A DNA stretch of 64,000 nucleotides, taken from the NCBI GenBank assembly GCA_963853835.1, contig OY970832.1:38286063-38350062 (forward strand), written 5' to 3'. The translations under genes were made by a program, and so were the position numbers. This document shows positions 12,962 through 24,500 of the stretch, piece by piece. The stretch is from Calendula officinalis (taxonomy: Eukaryota > Streptophyta > Magnoliopsida > Asterales > Asteraceae). Each line of letters starts with the position of its first letter. The stretch's first letter is position 1. The notes below the pieces were generated by a model. It worked only from the letters and a program-made list of their open reading frames with translations. It had not been told where the DNA came from and ran no database searches.

Positions 12962-15519
12962 TTGTGTGACAAAAGGTGCTATACTAAAACATTCATAACT
13001 TTCAGCTCGGGTGTCCGTTTCACGCCCACGAGTAACCAAAATAGCTGGTTCGTTCGTCAGTGCCAAGAACAAGTTCGGCCCGAACTCTTCAGTGTTCCCG
13101 GCCCGAACTTCAACCTAGGCTCGAACTCCGACCTCGGCCCGAACTTCAACCTCGGCCCGAACACCGAACTTCAGCCCAAACACCACTTCGGCCCGAACAT
13201 CACTTCGGCCCGAACATCACTGCCAAGAACAAGTTCGGCCCGAACTCTTCAATGTTCCCGGCCCGAACTTCATTTTCGGCCCGAACTTCAACCTCGGCCC
13301 GAACTTCAACCTCGGCCCGAACTCTGACCTCGGCCCGAACTTCAACCTCGGCCCGAACATCGTCCTCGGCCCGAACACCGAACTTCGGCCCGAACACCAC
13401 TTCGGCCCGAACACCACTTCGGCCCGAACATCCCACTTCGGCCCGAACACCACTTCGGCCCGAACATCCCTCTTCGGCCCGAACTCTTCAATATCCAAGA
13501 TTGTGTGACAAAAGGTGCTATACTACAACATTCATAACTTTCAGCTCGGGTGTCCGTTACACGCCCACGAGTAACCAAAATAGCTGGTTCGTTCGTCACT
13601 GCCAAGAACATGTTCGGCCCGAACTCTTCACTGTTCCCGACCCGAACTTCATTTTCGGCGCGAACTTCAACCTCGGCCCGAACTTCAACCTCGGCCCGAA
13701 CTTCAACCTGGGCCCGAACTCCGACCTCGGCCCGAACATCAACCTCGGCCCGAACACCGAACTTCAGCCCGAACACCACTTCGGCCCGAACACCACTTCG
13801 GCCCGAACATCCCACTTTGGCCCGAACACCACTTCGGCCCGAACATCCCTCTTAGGCCCGACCTCTTCAATAACCAAGATTGTGTGACAAAAGGTGCTAT
13901 ACTAAAACATTCATAACTTTCAGCTCGGGTGTCCATTTCACGCCCACGAGTAACCAAAATAGCTGGTTCGTTCGTCACTGCCAAGAACAAGTTCGGCCCG
14001 AACTCTTCAGTGTTCCTGGCCCGAACTTCAACCTAGGCTCGAACTCCGACCTCGGCCCGAACTTCAACCTCGGCCCGAACACCGAACTTTGGCCCAAACA
14101 CCACTTCGGCCCGAACACCACTTCGGCCCGAACATCACTGCCAAGAACAAGTTCGGCCCGAACTCTTCACTGTTCCCGGCCCGAACTTCATTTTCGGCCC
14201 GAAGTTCAACCTCGGCCTGAACTTCAACCTCGGCCCGAACTCCGACCTCGGCCCGAACATCAACCTCGGCCGGAACATCATCCTCGGCCCGAACACCGAA
14301 CTTCGGCCCGAACACCACTTCGGCCCGAACAACCCACTTCGGCCCGAACACCACTTCGGCCCGAACAACCCTCTTCGGCCCGAACTCTTCAATATCCAAG
14401 ATTGTGTGACAAAAGGTGCTATACTAAAACATTCATAACTTTCAGCTCGGGTGTCCGTTTCACGCCCACGACTAACCAAAATAGCTGGTTCGTTCGTCAC
14501 TGCCAAGAACAACTTCGGCCCGAACTCTTCAGTGTTCCCGGCCCGAACTTCATTTTCGGCCCGAACTTCAACCTCGGCCCGAACTTCAACCTCGGCCCGA
14601 AATCCGACCTCGGCCCGAACTTCAACCTCGGCCCGAACATCATCCTCGGCCCGAACACCGAACTTCGGCCCGAACACCACTTCGGCCCGAACACCACTTC
14701 GGTCCGAACATCCCTCTTCGGCCCGAACTCTTCAATATCCAAGATTGTGTGACAAAAGGTGTTATACTAAAACATTCATAACTTTCAGCTCGGGTGTCCG
14801 TTTCACGCCCACGAGTAACCAAAATAGCTGGTTCGTTCGTCACTGCCCCTTAAGTTCGGCCCGAACTCTTTACTGTTCCCGGCCCGAACTTCATTTTCGG
14901 CCCGAACTTCAACCTCGGCCCGAACTTCAACCTCGGCCCGAACTCCGACCTCGGCCCGAACTTCAACCTCGGCCCGAACATCATCCTCGGCCCGAACACC
15001 GAACTTCGGCATGAACTCCACTTCGGCCCGAACACCACTTCGGCCCGAACATCCCACTTCGGTCCGAACACCACTTCGGCCCGAACATCCCTCTTCGGCC
15101 CGAACTCTTCAATATCCAAGATTGTGTGACAAAAGGTGATATACTAAAACATTCATAACTTTCAGCTCGGGTGTCCATTTCACGCCCACGAGTAACCAAA
15201 ATAGCTGGTTCGTTCGTCACTGCCAAGAACAAGTTCGGCCCGAACTCTTCACTGTTCCCGGCCCGAACTTCATTTTCGGCCCGAACTTCAACCTCGGCCC
15301 GAACTTCAACCTCGGCCCGAACTCCGACCTCGGCCCGAACATCAACCTCGGCCCGAACATCATCCTCGGCCCGAACACCGAACTTCGGCCCGAACACCGA
15401 ACTTCGGCCCGAACACCACTTCGGCCCGAACACCATTTCGGCCCGAACATCCCACTTCGGCCCGAACACCACTTCGGGCTGAACATCCCTCTTCGGCCCG
15501 AACTCTTCAATATCCAAGA
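12962..15519. repeat. Six-monomer HOR unit, 2558 bp, with c1/a fusion
   Basis: Monomers at 12962 (c1/a fusion, 539), 13501 (b, 379), 13880 (c, 522), 14402 (d, 343), 14745 (e, 377) and 15122 (f, 398). It copies the preceding unit at an offset of 2593 bp, and a 275-residue conceptual translation across fusion and b is the same in both. Truncated internal cores at 13217-13235 and 14135-14153. Confidence 0.88.
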
Positions 15520-17142
15520 TTGTGTGACAAAAGGTGCTATACTAAAACATTCATAACTTTCAGCTCGGGTGTCCGTTTCACGCCCACGAGTAACCAAAAT
15601 AGCTGGTTCGTTCGTCAGTGCCAAGAACAAGTTCGGCCCGAACTCTTCAGTGTTCCCGGCCCGAACTTCAACCTAGGCTCGAACTCCGACCTCGGCCCGA
15701 ACTTCAACCTCGGCCCGAACACCGAACTTCAGCCCAAACACCACTTCGGCCCGAACATCACTTCGGCCCGAACATCACTGCCAAGAACAAGTTCGGCCCG
15801 AACTCTTCACTGCTCCCGGCCCGAACTTCATTTTCGGCCCGAACTTCAACCTCGGCCAGAACTTCAACCTCGACCCGAACTCCGACCTCGGCCCGAACTT
15901 CAACCTCGGTCGGAACATCATCCTCGGCCCGAACACCGAACTTCGGCCCGAACACCACTTCGGCCCGAACATCCCACTTCGGCCCGAACACCACTTCGGC
16001 CGGAACAACCCTCTTCGGCCCGAACTCTTCAATATCCAAGATTGTGTGACAAAAGGTGCTATACTAAAACATTCATAACTTTCAGCTCGGGTGTCCGTTT
16101 CACGCCCACGACTAACCAAAATAGCTGGTTCGTTCGTCACTGCCAAGAACAACTTCGGCCCGAACTCTTCACTGTTCCCGGCCCGAACTTCATTTTCGGC
16201 CCGAACTTCAACCTCGGCCCGAACTTCAACCTCGGCCCGAAATCCGACCTCGGCCCGAACTTCAACCTCGGCCCGAACATCATCCTCGGCCCGAACACCG
16301 AACTTCAGTCCGAACACCACTTCGGTCCGAACATCCCTCTTCGGCCCGAACTCTTCAATATCCAAGATTGTGTGACAAAAGGTGTTATACTAAAACATTC
16401 ATAACTTTCAGCTCGGGTGTCCGTTTCACACCCACGAGTAACCAAAATAGCTGGTTCGTTCGTCACTGCCCCTTAAGTTCGGCCCGAACTCTTCACTGTT
16501 CCCGGCCCGAACTTCATTTTCGGCCCGAACTTCAACCTCGGCCCGAACTTCAACCTCGGCCCGAACTCCGACCTCGGCCCGAACTTCAACCTCGGCCCGA
16601 ACATCATCCTCGGCCCGAACACCGAACTTCGGCATGAACACCACTTCGGCCCGAACACCACTTCGGCCCGAACATCCCACTTCGGTCCGAACACCACTTC
16701 GGCCCGAACATCCCTCTTCGGCCCGAACTCTTCAATATCCAAGATTGTGTGACAAAAGGTGCTATACTAAAACATTCATAACTTTCAGCTCGGGTGTCCG
16801 TTTCACGCCCACGAGTAACCAAAATAGCTGGTTCGTTCGTCACTGCCAAGAACAAGTTCGGCCCGAACTCTTCACTGTTCCCGGCCCGAACTTCATTTTC
16901 GGCCCGAACTTCAACCTCGGCCCGAACTTCAACCTCGGCCCGAACTCCGACCTCGGCCCGAACATCAACCTCGGCCCGAACATCATCCTCGGCCCGAACA
17001 CCGAACTTCGGCCCGAACACCGAACTTCGGCCCGAACACCCATTCGGCCCGAACACCACTTCGGCCCGAACATCCCACTTCGGCCCGAACACCACTTCGG
17101 GCTGAACATCCCTCTTCGGCCCGAACTCTTCAATATCCAAGA
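15520..17142. repeat. Four-monomer HOR unit, 1623 bp
   Basis: Monomers at 15520 (522), 16042 (d, 326), 16368 (e, 377) and 16745 (f, 398). The first monomer has the left half of the c1/a fusion (CAGTGCC core, CTTCAGCCCAAAC) but the right half of class c (GGTCGGAACATC, AACAACCCTCTT). This is what one exchange between the two truncated cores of a 6-mer would give, removing the b monomer and shortening the unit. Truncated core at 15775-15793. Confidence 0.88.
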
Positions 17143-18441
17143 TTGTGTGACAAAAGGTGCTATACTAAAACATTCATAACTTTCAGCTAGGGTGTCCGTT
17201 TCACGCCCACGAGTAACCAAAATAGCTGGTTCGTTCGTCAGTGCCAAGAACAAGTTCGGCCCGAACTCTTCAGTGTTCCCGGCCCGAACTTCAACCTAGG
17301 CTCGAACTCCGACCTCGGCCCGAACTTCAACCTCGGCCCGAACACCGAACTTCAGCCCAAACACCACTTCGGCCCGAACACCACTTCGGCCCGAACATCA
17401 CTGCCAAGAACAAGTTCGGCCCGAACTCTTCACTGTTCCCGGCCCGAACTTCATTTTCGGCCCGAACTTCAACCTCGGCCTGAACTTCAACCTCGGCCCG
17501 AACTCCGACCTCGGCCCGAACTTCAACCTCGGTCGGAACATCATCCTCGGCCCGAACACCGAACTTCGGCCCGAACACCACTTCCGCCCAAACATCCCAC
17601 TTCGGCCCGAACACCACTTCGGCCCGAACAACCCTCTTCGGCCCGAACTCTTCAATATCCAAGATTGTGTGACAAAAGGTGCTATACTAAAACATTCATA
17701 ACTTTCAGCTCGGGTGTCCGTTTCACGCCCACGACTAACCAAAATAGCTGGTTCGTTCGTCACTGCCAAGAACAACTTCGGCCCGAACTCTTCACTGTTC
17801 CCGGCCCGAACTTCATTTTCGGCCCGAACTTCAACCTCGGCCCGAACTTCAACCTCGGCCCGAACTCCGACCTCGGCCCGAACTTCAACCTCGGCCCGAA
17901 CACCATCCTCGGCCCGAACACCGAACTTCGGCATGAACACCACTTCGGCCCGAACACCACTTCGGCCCGAACATCCCACTTCGGTCCGAACACCACTTCG
18001 GCCCGAACATCCCTCTTCGGCCCGAACTCTTCAATATCCAAGATTGTGTGACAAAAGGTGCTATACTAAAACATTCATAACTTTCAGCTTGGGTGTCCGT
18101 TTCACGCCCACGAGTAACCAAAATAGCTGGTTCGTTCGTCACTGCCAAGAACAAGTTCGGCCCGAACTCTTCACTGTTCCCGGCCCGAACTTCATTTTCG
18201 GCCCGAACTTCAACCTCGGCCCGAACTTCAACCTCGGCCCGAACTCCGACCTCGGCCCGAACATCAACCTCGGCCCGAACATCATCCTCGGCCCGAACAC
18301 CGAACTTCGGCCCGAACACCGAACTTCGGCCCGAACACCACTTCGGCCCGAACACCATTTCGGCCCGAACATCCCACTTCGGCCCGAACACCACTTCGGG
18401 CTGAACATCCCTCTTCGGCCCGAACTCTTCAATATCCAAGA
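17143..18441. repeat. Three-monomer HOR unit, 1299 bp, with d/e hybrid
   Basis: Monomers at 17143 (c1/c2, 522), 17665 (d/e hybrid, 379) and 18044 (f, 398). The middle monomer has the class d core (CACGACTAACC, AACAACTTCGG) joined to a class e array (GGCATGAACACC). It therefore lost the rest of d and the core of e, about 324 bp. Truncated core at 17398-17416. Confidence 0.87.
17665..18043. repeat. Recombinant monomer: d core with e array
   Basis: The core has CACGACTAACC and AAGAACAACTTCGG (class d). The array has TCCGACCT where d has AATCCGACCT, and ends ACCGAACTTCGGCATGAAC (class e). Adjacent d and e monomers elsewhere total about 703 bp; this one is 379 bp. An exchange or deletion between their arrays explains it. 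Confidence 0.8.
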
Positions 18442-20063
18442 TTGTGTGACAAAAGGTGCTATACTAAAACATTCATAACTTTCAGCTCGGGCGTCCGTTT
18501 TACGCCCACGAGTAACCAAAATAGCTGGTTCGTTCGTCAGTGCCAAGAACAAGTTCGGCCCGAACTCTTCAGTGTTCCCGGCCCGAACTTCAACCTAGGC
18601 TCGAACTCCGACCTCGGCCCGAACTTCAACCTCGGCCCGAACACCGAACTTCAGCCCAAACACCACTTCGGCCCGAACATCACTTCGGCCCGAACATCAC
18701 TGCCAAGAACAAGTTCGGCCCGAACTCTTCACTGTTCCCGGCCCGAACTTCATTTTCGGCCCGAACTTCAACCTCGGCCTGAACTTCAACCTCGACCCGA
18801 ACTCCGACCTCGGCCCGAACTTCAACCTCGGCCGGAACATCATCCTCGGCCCGAACACCGAACTTCGGCCCGAACACCACTTCGGCCCGAACATCCCACT
18901 TCGGCCCGAACACCACTTCGGCCCGAACAACCCTCTTCGGCCCGAACTCTTCAATATCCAAGATTGTGTGACAAAAGGTGCTATACTAAAACATTCATAA
19001 CTTTCAGCTCGGGTGTCCGTTTCACGCCCACGACTAACCAAAATAGCTGGTTCGTTCGTCACTGCCAAGAACAACTTCGGCCCGAACTCTTCACTGTTCC
19101 CGGCCCGAACTTCATTTTCGGCCCGAACTTCAACCTCGGCCCGAACTTCAACCTCGGCCCGAAATCCGACCTCGGCCCGAACTTCAACCTCGGCCCGAAC
19201 ATCATCCTCGGCCCGAACACCGAACTTCAGCCCGAACACCACTTCGGTCCGAACATCCCTCTTCGGCCCGAACTCTTAAATATCCAAGATTGTGTGACAA
19301 AAGGTGTTATACTAAAACATTCATAACTTTCAGCTCGGGTGTCCGTTTCACGCCCACGAGTAACCAAAATAGCTGGTTCGTTCGTCACTGCCCCTTAAGT
19401 TCGGCCTGAACTCTTCACTGTTCCCGGCCCGAACTTCATTTTCGGCCCGAACTTCAACCTCGGCCCGAACTTCAACCTCGGCCCGAACTCCGACCTCGGC
19501 CCGAACTTCAACCTCGGCCGAACATCATCCCCGGCCCGAACACCGAACTTCGGCATGAACACCACTTCGGCCCGAACACCACTTCGGCCCGAACATCCCA
19601 CTTCGGTCCGAACACCACTTCGGCCCGAACATCCCTCTTCGGCCCGAACTCTTCAATATCCAAGATTGTGTGACAAAAGGTGCTATACTAAAACATTCAT
19701 AACTTTCAGCTCGGGTGTCCGTTTCACGCCCACGAGTAACCAAAATAGCTGGTTCGTTCGTCACTGCCAAGAACAAGTTCGGCCCGAACTCTTCACTGTT
19801 CCCGGCCCGAACTTCATTTTCGGCCCGAACTTCAACCTCGGCCCGAACTTCAACCTCGGCCCGAACTCCGACCTCGGCCCGAACATCAACCTCGGCCCGA
19901 ACATCATCCTCGGCCCGAACACCGAACTTTGGCCCGAACACCGAACTTCGGCCCGAACACCCATTCGGCCCGAACACCACTTCGGCCCGAACATCCCACT
20001 TCGGCCCGAACACCACTTCGGGCTGAACATCCCTCTTCGGCCCGAACTCTTCAATATCCAAGA
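18442..20063. repeat. Four-monomer HOR unit, 1622 bp
   Basis: Monomers at 18442 (c1/c2, 522), 18964 (d, 326), 19290 (e, 376) and 19666 (f, 398). Same order as the unit at 15520. The e monomer has a one-base loss near 19520 (CGGCCGAACATCATCCCCGG). Truncated core at 18697-18715. Confidence 0.88.
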
Positions 20064-21541
20064 TTGTGTGACAAAAGGTGCTATACTAAAACATTCATAA
20101 CTTTCAACTAGGGTGTCCGTTTCACGCCCACGAGTAACCAAAATAGCTGGTTCGTTCGTCAGTGCCAAGAACAAGTTCGGCCCGAACTCTTCAGTGTTCC
20201 CGGCCCGAACTTCAACCTAGGCTCGAACTCCGACCTCGGCCCGAACTTCAACCTCGGCCCGAACACCGAACTTCAGCCCAAACACCACTTCGGCCCGAAC
20301 ACCACTTCGGCCCGAACATCACTGCCAAGAACAAGTTCGGCCCGAACTCTTCACTGTTCCCGGCCCGAACTTCATTTTCGGCCCGAACTTCAACCTCGGC
20401 CTGAACTTCAACCTCGGCCCGAACTCCGACCTCGGCCCGAACTTCAACCTCGGTCGGAACATCATCCTCGGCCCGAACACCGAACTTCGGCCCGAACACC
20501 ACTTCGGCCCAAATATCCCACTTCGGCCCGAACACCACTTCGGCCCGAACAACCCTCTTCGGCCCGAACTCTTCAATATCCAAGATTGTGTGACAAAAGG
20601 TGCTATACTAAAACATTCATAACTTTCAGCTCGGGTGTCCGTTTCACGCCCACGACTAACCAAAATAGCTGGTTCGTTCGTCACTGCCAAGAACAACTTC
20701 GGCCCGAACTCTTCACTGTTCCCGGCCCGAACTTCATTTTCGGCCCGAACTTCAACCTCGGCCCGAACTTCAACCTCGGCCCGAAATCCGACCTTGGCCC
20801 GAACTTCAACCTCGGCCCGAACATCATCCTCGGCCCGAACACCGAACTTCAGCCCGAACACCACTTCGGTCCGAACATCCCTCTTCGGCCCGAACTCTTC
20901 AATATCTAAGATTGTGTGACAAAAGGTGTTATACTAAAACATTCATAACTTTCAGCTCGGGTGTCCGTTTCACGCCCACGAGTAACCAAAATAGCTGGTT
21001 CGTTCGTCACTGCCCCTTAAGTTCGGCCCGAACTCTTCACTGTTCCCGGCCCGAACTTCAACCTCGGCCCGAACTCCGACCTCGGCCCGAACTTCAACCT
21101 CGGCCCGAACATCATCCTCGGCCCGAACACCACTTCGGCCCGAACACCACTTCGGCCCGAACATCCCTCTTCGGCCCGAACTCTTCAATATCCAAGATTG
21201 TGTGACAAAAGGTGCTATACTAAAATATTCATAACTTTCAGCTCGGGTGTCCGTTTCACGCCCACGAGTAACAAAAATAGCTGGTTCGTTCGTCACTGCC
21301 AAGAACAAGTTCGGCCCGAACTCTTCACTGTTCCCGGCCCGAACTTCATTTTCGGCCCGAACTTCAACCTCGGCCCGAACTCCGACCTCGGCCCGAACTT
21401 CAACCTCGGCCCGAACATCATCCTCGGCCCGAACACCGAACTTCAGCCCGAACACCGAACTTCGGCCCGAACACCACTTCGGCCCGAACACCACTTCGGG
21501 CTGAACATCCCTCTTCGGCCCGAACTCTTCAATATCCAAGA
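20064..21541. repeat. Four-monomer HOR unit, 1478 bp, shortened e and f
   Basis: Monomers at 20064 (c1/c2, 522), 20586 (d, 326), 20912 (e, 286) and 21198 (f, 344). Class e has lost about five subrepeats and is the shortest monomer in the window. Class f has lost three. The core at 20064 has TCAACTAGGG in place of TCAGCTCGGG, close to the TCAGCTAGGG seen at 17143. Truncated core at 20319-20337. Confidence 0.85.
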
Positions 21542-24500
21542 TTGTGTGACAAAAGGTGCTATACTAATACATTCATAACTTTCAGCTCCGGTGTCCGTTT
21601 CACGCCCACGAGTAACCAAAATAGCTGGTTCGTTCGTCACTGCCAAGAACAAGTTCGGCCCGAACTCTTCACTGTTCCCGGCCCGAACTTCATTTTCGGC
21701 CCGAACTTCAACCTCGGCCCGAACTTCAACCTCGGCCCGAACTCCGACCTCGGCCCAAACATCAACCTCGGCCCGAACATCATCCTCGGCCCGAACACCG
21801 AACTTCAGCTCGAACACCGAACTTCGGCCCGAACACCACTTCGGCCCGAACACCACTTCGACCCGAACATCCCACTTCGGCCCGAACACCACTTCGGGCT
21901 GAACATCCCTCTTCGGCCCGAACTCTTCAATATCCAAGATTGTGTGACAAAAGGTGCTATACTAAAACATTCATAACTTTCAGCTCCGGTGTCCGTTTCA
22001 CGCCCACGAGTAACCAAAATAGCTGGTTCGTTCGTCATTGCCAAGAACAAGTTCGGCCCGAACTCTTCACTGTTCCGGCCCGAACTTCATTTTCGGCCCG
22101 AACTTCAACCTCGGCCCGAACTTCAACCTCGGCCCGAACTCCGACCTCGGCCCGAACTTCAACCTCGGCGCGAACATCGTCCTCGGCCCGAACACCGAAC
22201 TTCGGCCCGAACACCACTTCGGCCCGAACACCACTTCGGCCCGAACATCCCACTTCGGCCCGAACACCACTTCGGCCCGAACATCCCTCTTCGGCCCGAA
22301 CTCTTCAATATCCAAGATTGTGTGACAAAAGGTGCTATACTAAAACATTCATAACTTTCAGCTCGGGTGTCCGTTTCACGCCCACGAGTAACCAAAATAC
22401 CTGGTTCGTTCGTAACTGCCAAGAACATGTTCGGCCCGAACTCTTCACTGTTCCCGGCCCGAACTTCATTTTCGGCCCGAACTTCAACCTCGGCCTGAAC
22501 TTCAACCTCGGCCCGAACTCCGACCTCGGCCCGAACTTCAACCTCGGCCCGAACTCCGACCTCGGCCCGAACTTCAACCTCGGCCGGAACATCAACCTCG
22601 GCCCGAACACCGAACTTCGGCCCGAACACCACTTCTTCCCGAACACCACTTCGGCCCGAACATCCCACTTCGGCCCGAACACCACTTCTGCCCGAACAAC
22701 CCTCTTCGGCCCGAACTCTTCAATATCCAAGATTGTGTGACAATAGGTGCTATACTAAAACATTCATAACTTTTAGCTCGGGTGTTTGTTTCACGCCACG
22801 ACTAACCAAAATAGCTGGTTCGTTCGTCACTGCCAAGAACAACTTCGGCCCGAACTCTTCACTGTTCCCGGCTCGAACTTCATTTTCGGCCCGAACTTCA
22901 ACCTCGGCCCGAACTTCAACCTCGGCCCGAAATTCGACCTCGGCCCAAACTTCAACCTCGGCCCGAACATCATCCTCGGCCCGAAAACCGAACTTCGGCC
23001 CGAACACCACTTCGGCCCGAACACCACTTCGGCCCGAACATCCCTCTTCGGCCCGAACTCTTCAATATCCAAGATTGTGTGACAAAAGGTGCTATACTAA
23101 AACATTCATAACTTTCAGGTCGGGTGTCCGTTTCACGCCCACGAGTAACCAAAATAGCGGGTTCGTTCGTCACTGCCAAGGACAAGTTCGGCCCGAACTC
23201 ATCACTGTTCCCGGCCCAAACTTCATTTTCGGCCCGAACTTCAACCTCGGCCTGAACTTCAACCTCGGCCCGAACTTCAACCTCGGCCCGAACATCATCC
23301 TCGGCCCGAACACCGAACTTCGGCCCGAACACCACTTCGGCCCGAACACCACTTCGGCCCGAACATCCCACTTCGGTCCGAACACCACTTCGGCCCGAAC
23401 ATCCCTCTTCGGCCCGAACACCACTTCGGCCCGAACATCCCTCTTCGGCCCGAACTCTTCAATATCCAAGATTGTGTGACAAAAGGTGATATACTAAAAC
23501 ATTCATAACTTTCAGCTCGGGTGTCCGTTTCACGCCCACGAGTAACCAAAATAGCTGGTTCGTTCGTCACTGCCAAGAACAATTTCGGCCCGAACTCTTC
23601 ACTGTTCCCGGCCCGAACTTCATTTTCGGCCCGAACTTCAACCTCGGCCCGAACTTCAACCTCGGCCCGAACTCCGACCTCGGCCCGAACATCAACCTCG
23701 GCCCGAACATCATCCTCGGCCCGAACATCGAACATCAGCCCGAACACCACTTCGGCCCGAACACCACTTCGGCCCGAACATCCCACTTTGGCCCGAACAC
23801 CACTTCGGCCCGAACATCCCTCTTCGGCCCGACCTCTTCAATAACCAAGATTGTGTGACAAAAGGTGCTATACTAAAACATTCATAACTTTCAGCTCGGG
23901 TGTCCATTTCACGCCCACGAGTAACCAAAATAGCTAGTTCGTTCGTCACTGCCAAGAACAAGTTCGGCCCGAACTCTTCAGTGTTCCCGACCCGAACTTC
24001 AACCTCGGCTCGAACTCCGACCTCGGCCCGAACTTCAACCTCGGCCCGAACACCGAACTTCGGCCCAAACACCACTTCGGCCCGAACACCACTTCGGCCC
24101 GAACATCCCACTTCGGCCCGAACATCCCTCTTCGGACCGAACTCTTCAATATCCAAGATTGTGTGACAAAAGGTGCTATACTAAAACATTCATAACTTTT
24201 AGCTCGGGTGTCCATTTCACGCCCACGAGTAACCAAAATAGCTGGTTCGTTCGTCACTGCCAAGAACAAGTTCGGCCCGAACTCTTCACTGTTCCCGGCC
24301 CGAACTTCATTTTCGGCCCGAACTTCAACCTCAGCCTGAACTTCAACCTCGGCCCGAACTCTGACCTCGGCCCGAACTTCAACCTCGGCCGGAACATCAT
24401 CCTCGGCCCGAACACCGAACTTCGGCCCGAACACCACTTCGGCCCGAACACCACTTCGGCCCGAACACCACTCCTGCCCGAACATCCCACTTCGGCCCCA

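Larger units (their letters stand above)
1..21541. repeat. Region 1: higher-order repeat of classes a-b-c-d-e-f
   Basis: Monomer classes are told apart by fixed core variants. Class a has CATTGCC and later ATCGTCCT. Class b has TACAACATTC or GCGCGAAC and ends ATAACCAAG. Class c has CCATTTCACG, CCTAGGCTCG and an internal truncated core. Class d has CACGACTAACC and CCGAAATCC. Class e has GCCCCTTAAGTTCGG and GGCATGAAC. Class f carries a doubled ACCGAACTT and usually ends CTTCGGGCTGAAC. The order a-b-c-d-e-f repeats from 2096 on, with a def duplication in the first unit. Further right the unit shortens to c1/c2-d-e-f and once to three monomers. Class e (with CTTAAG) almost always follows class d directly, which confirms the ordered unit. 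Confidence 0.92.
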
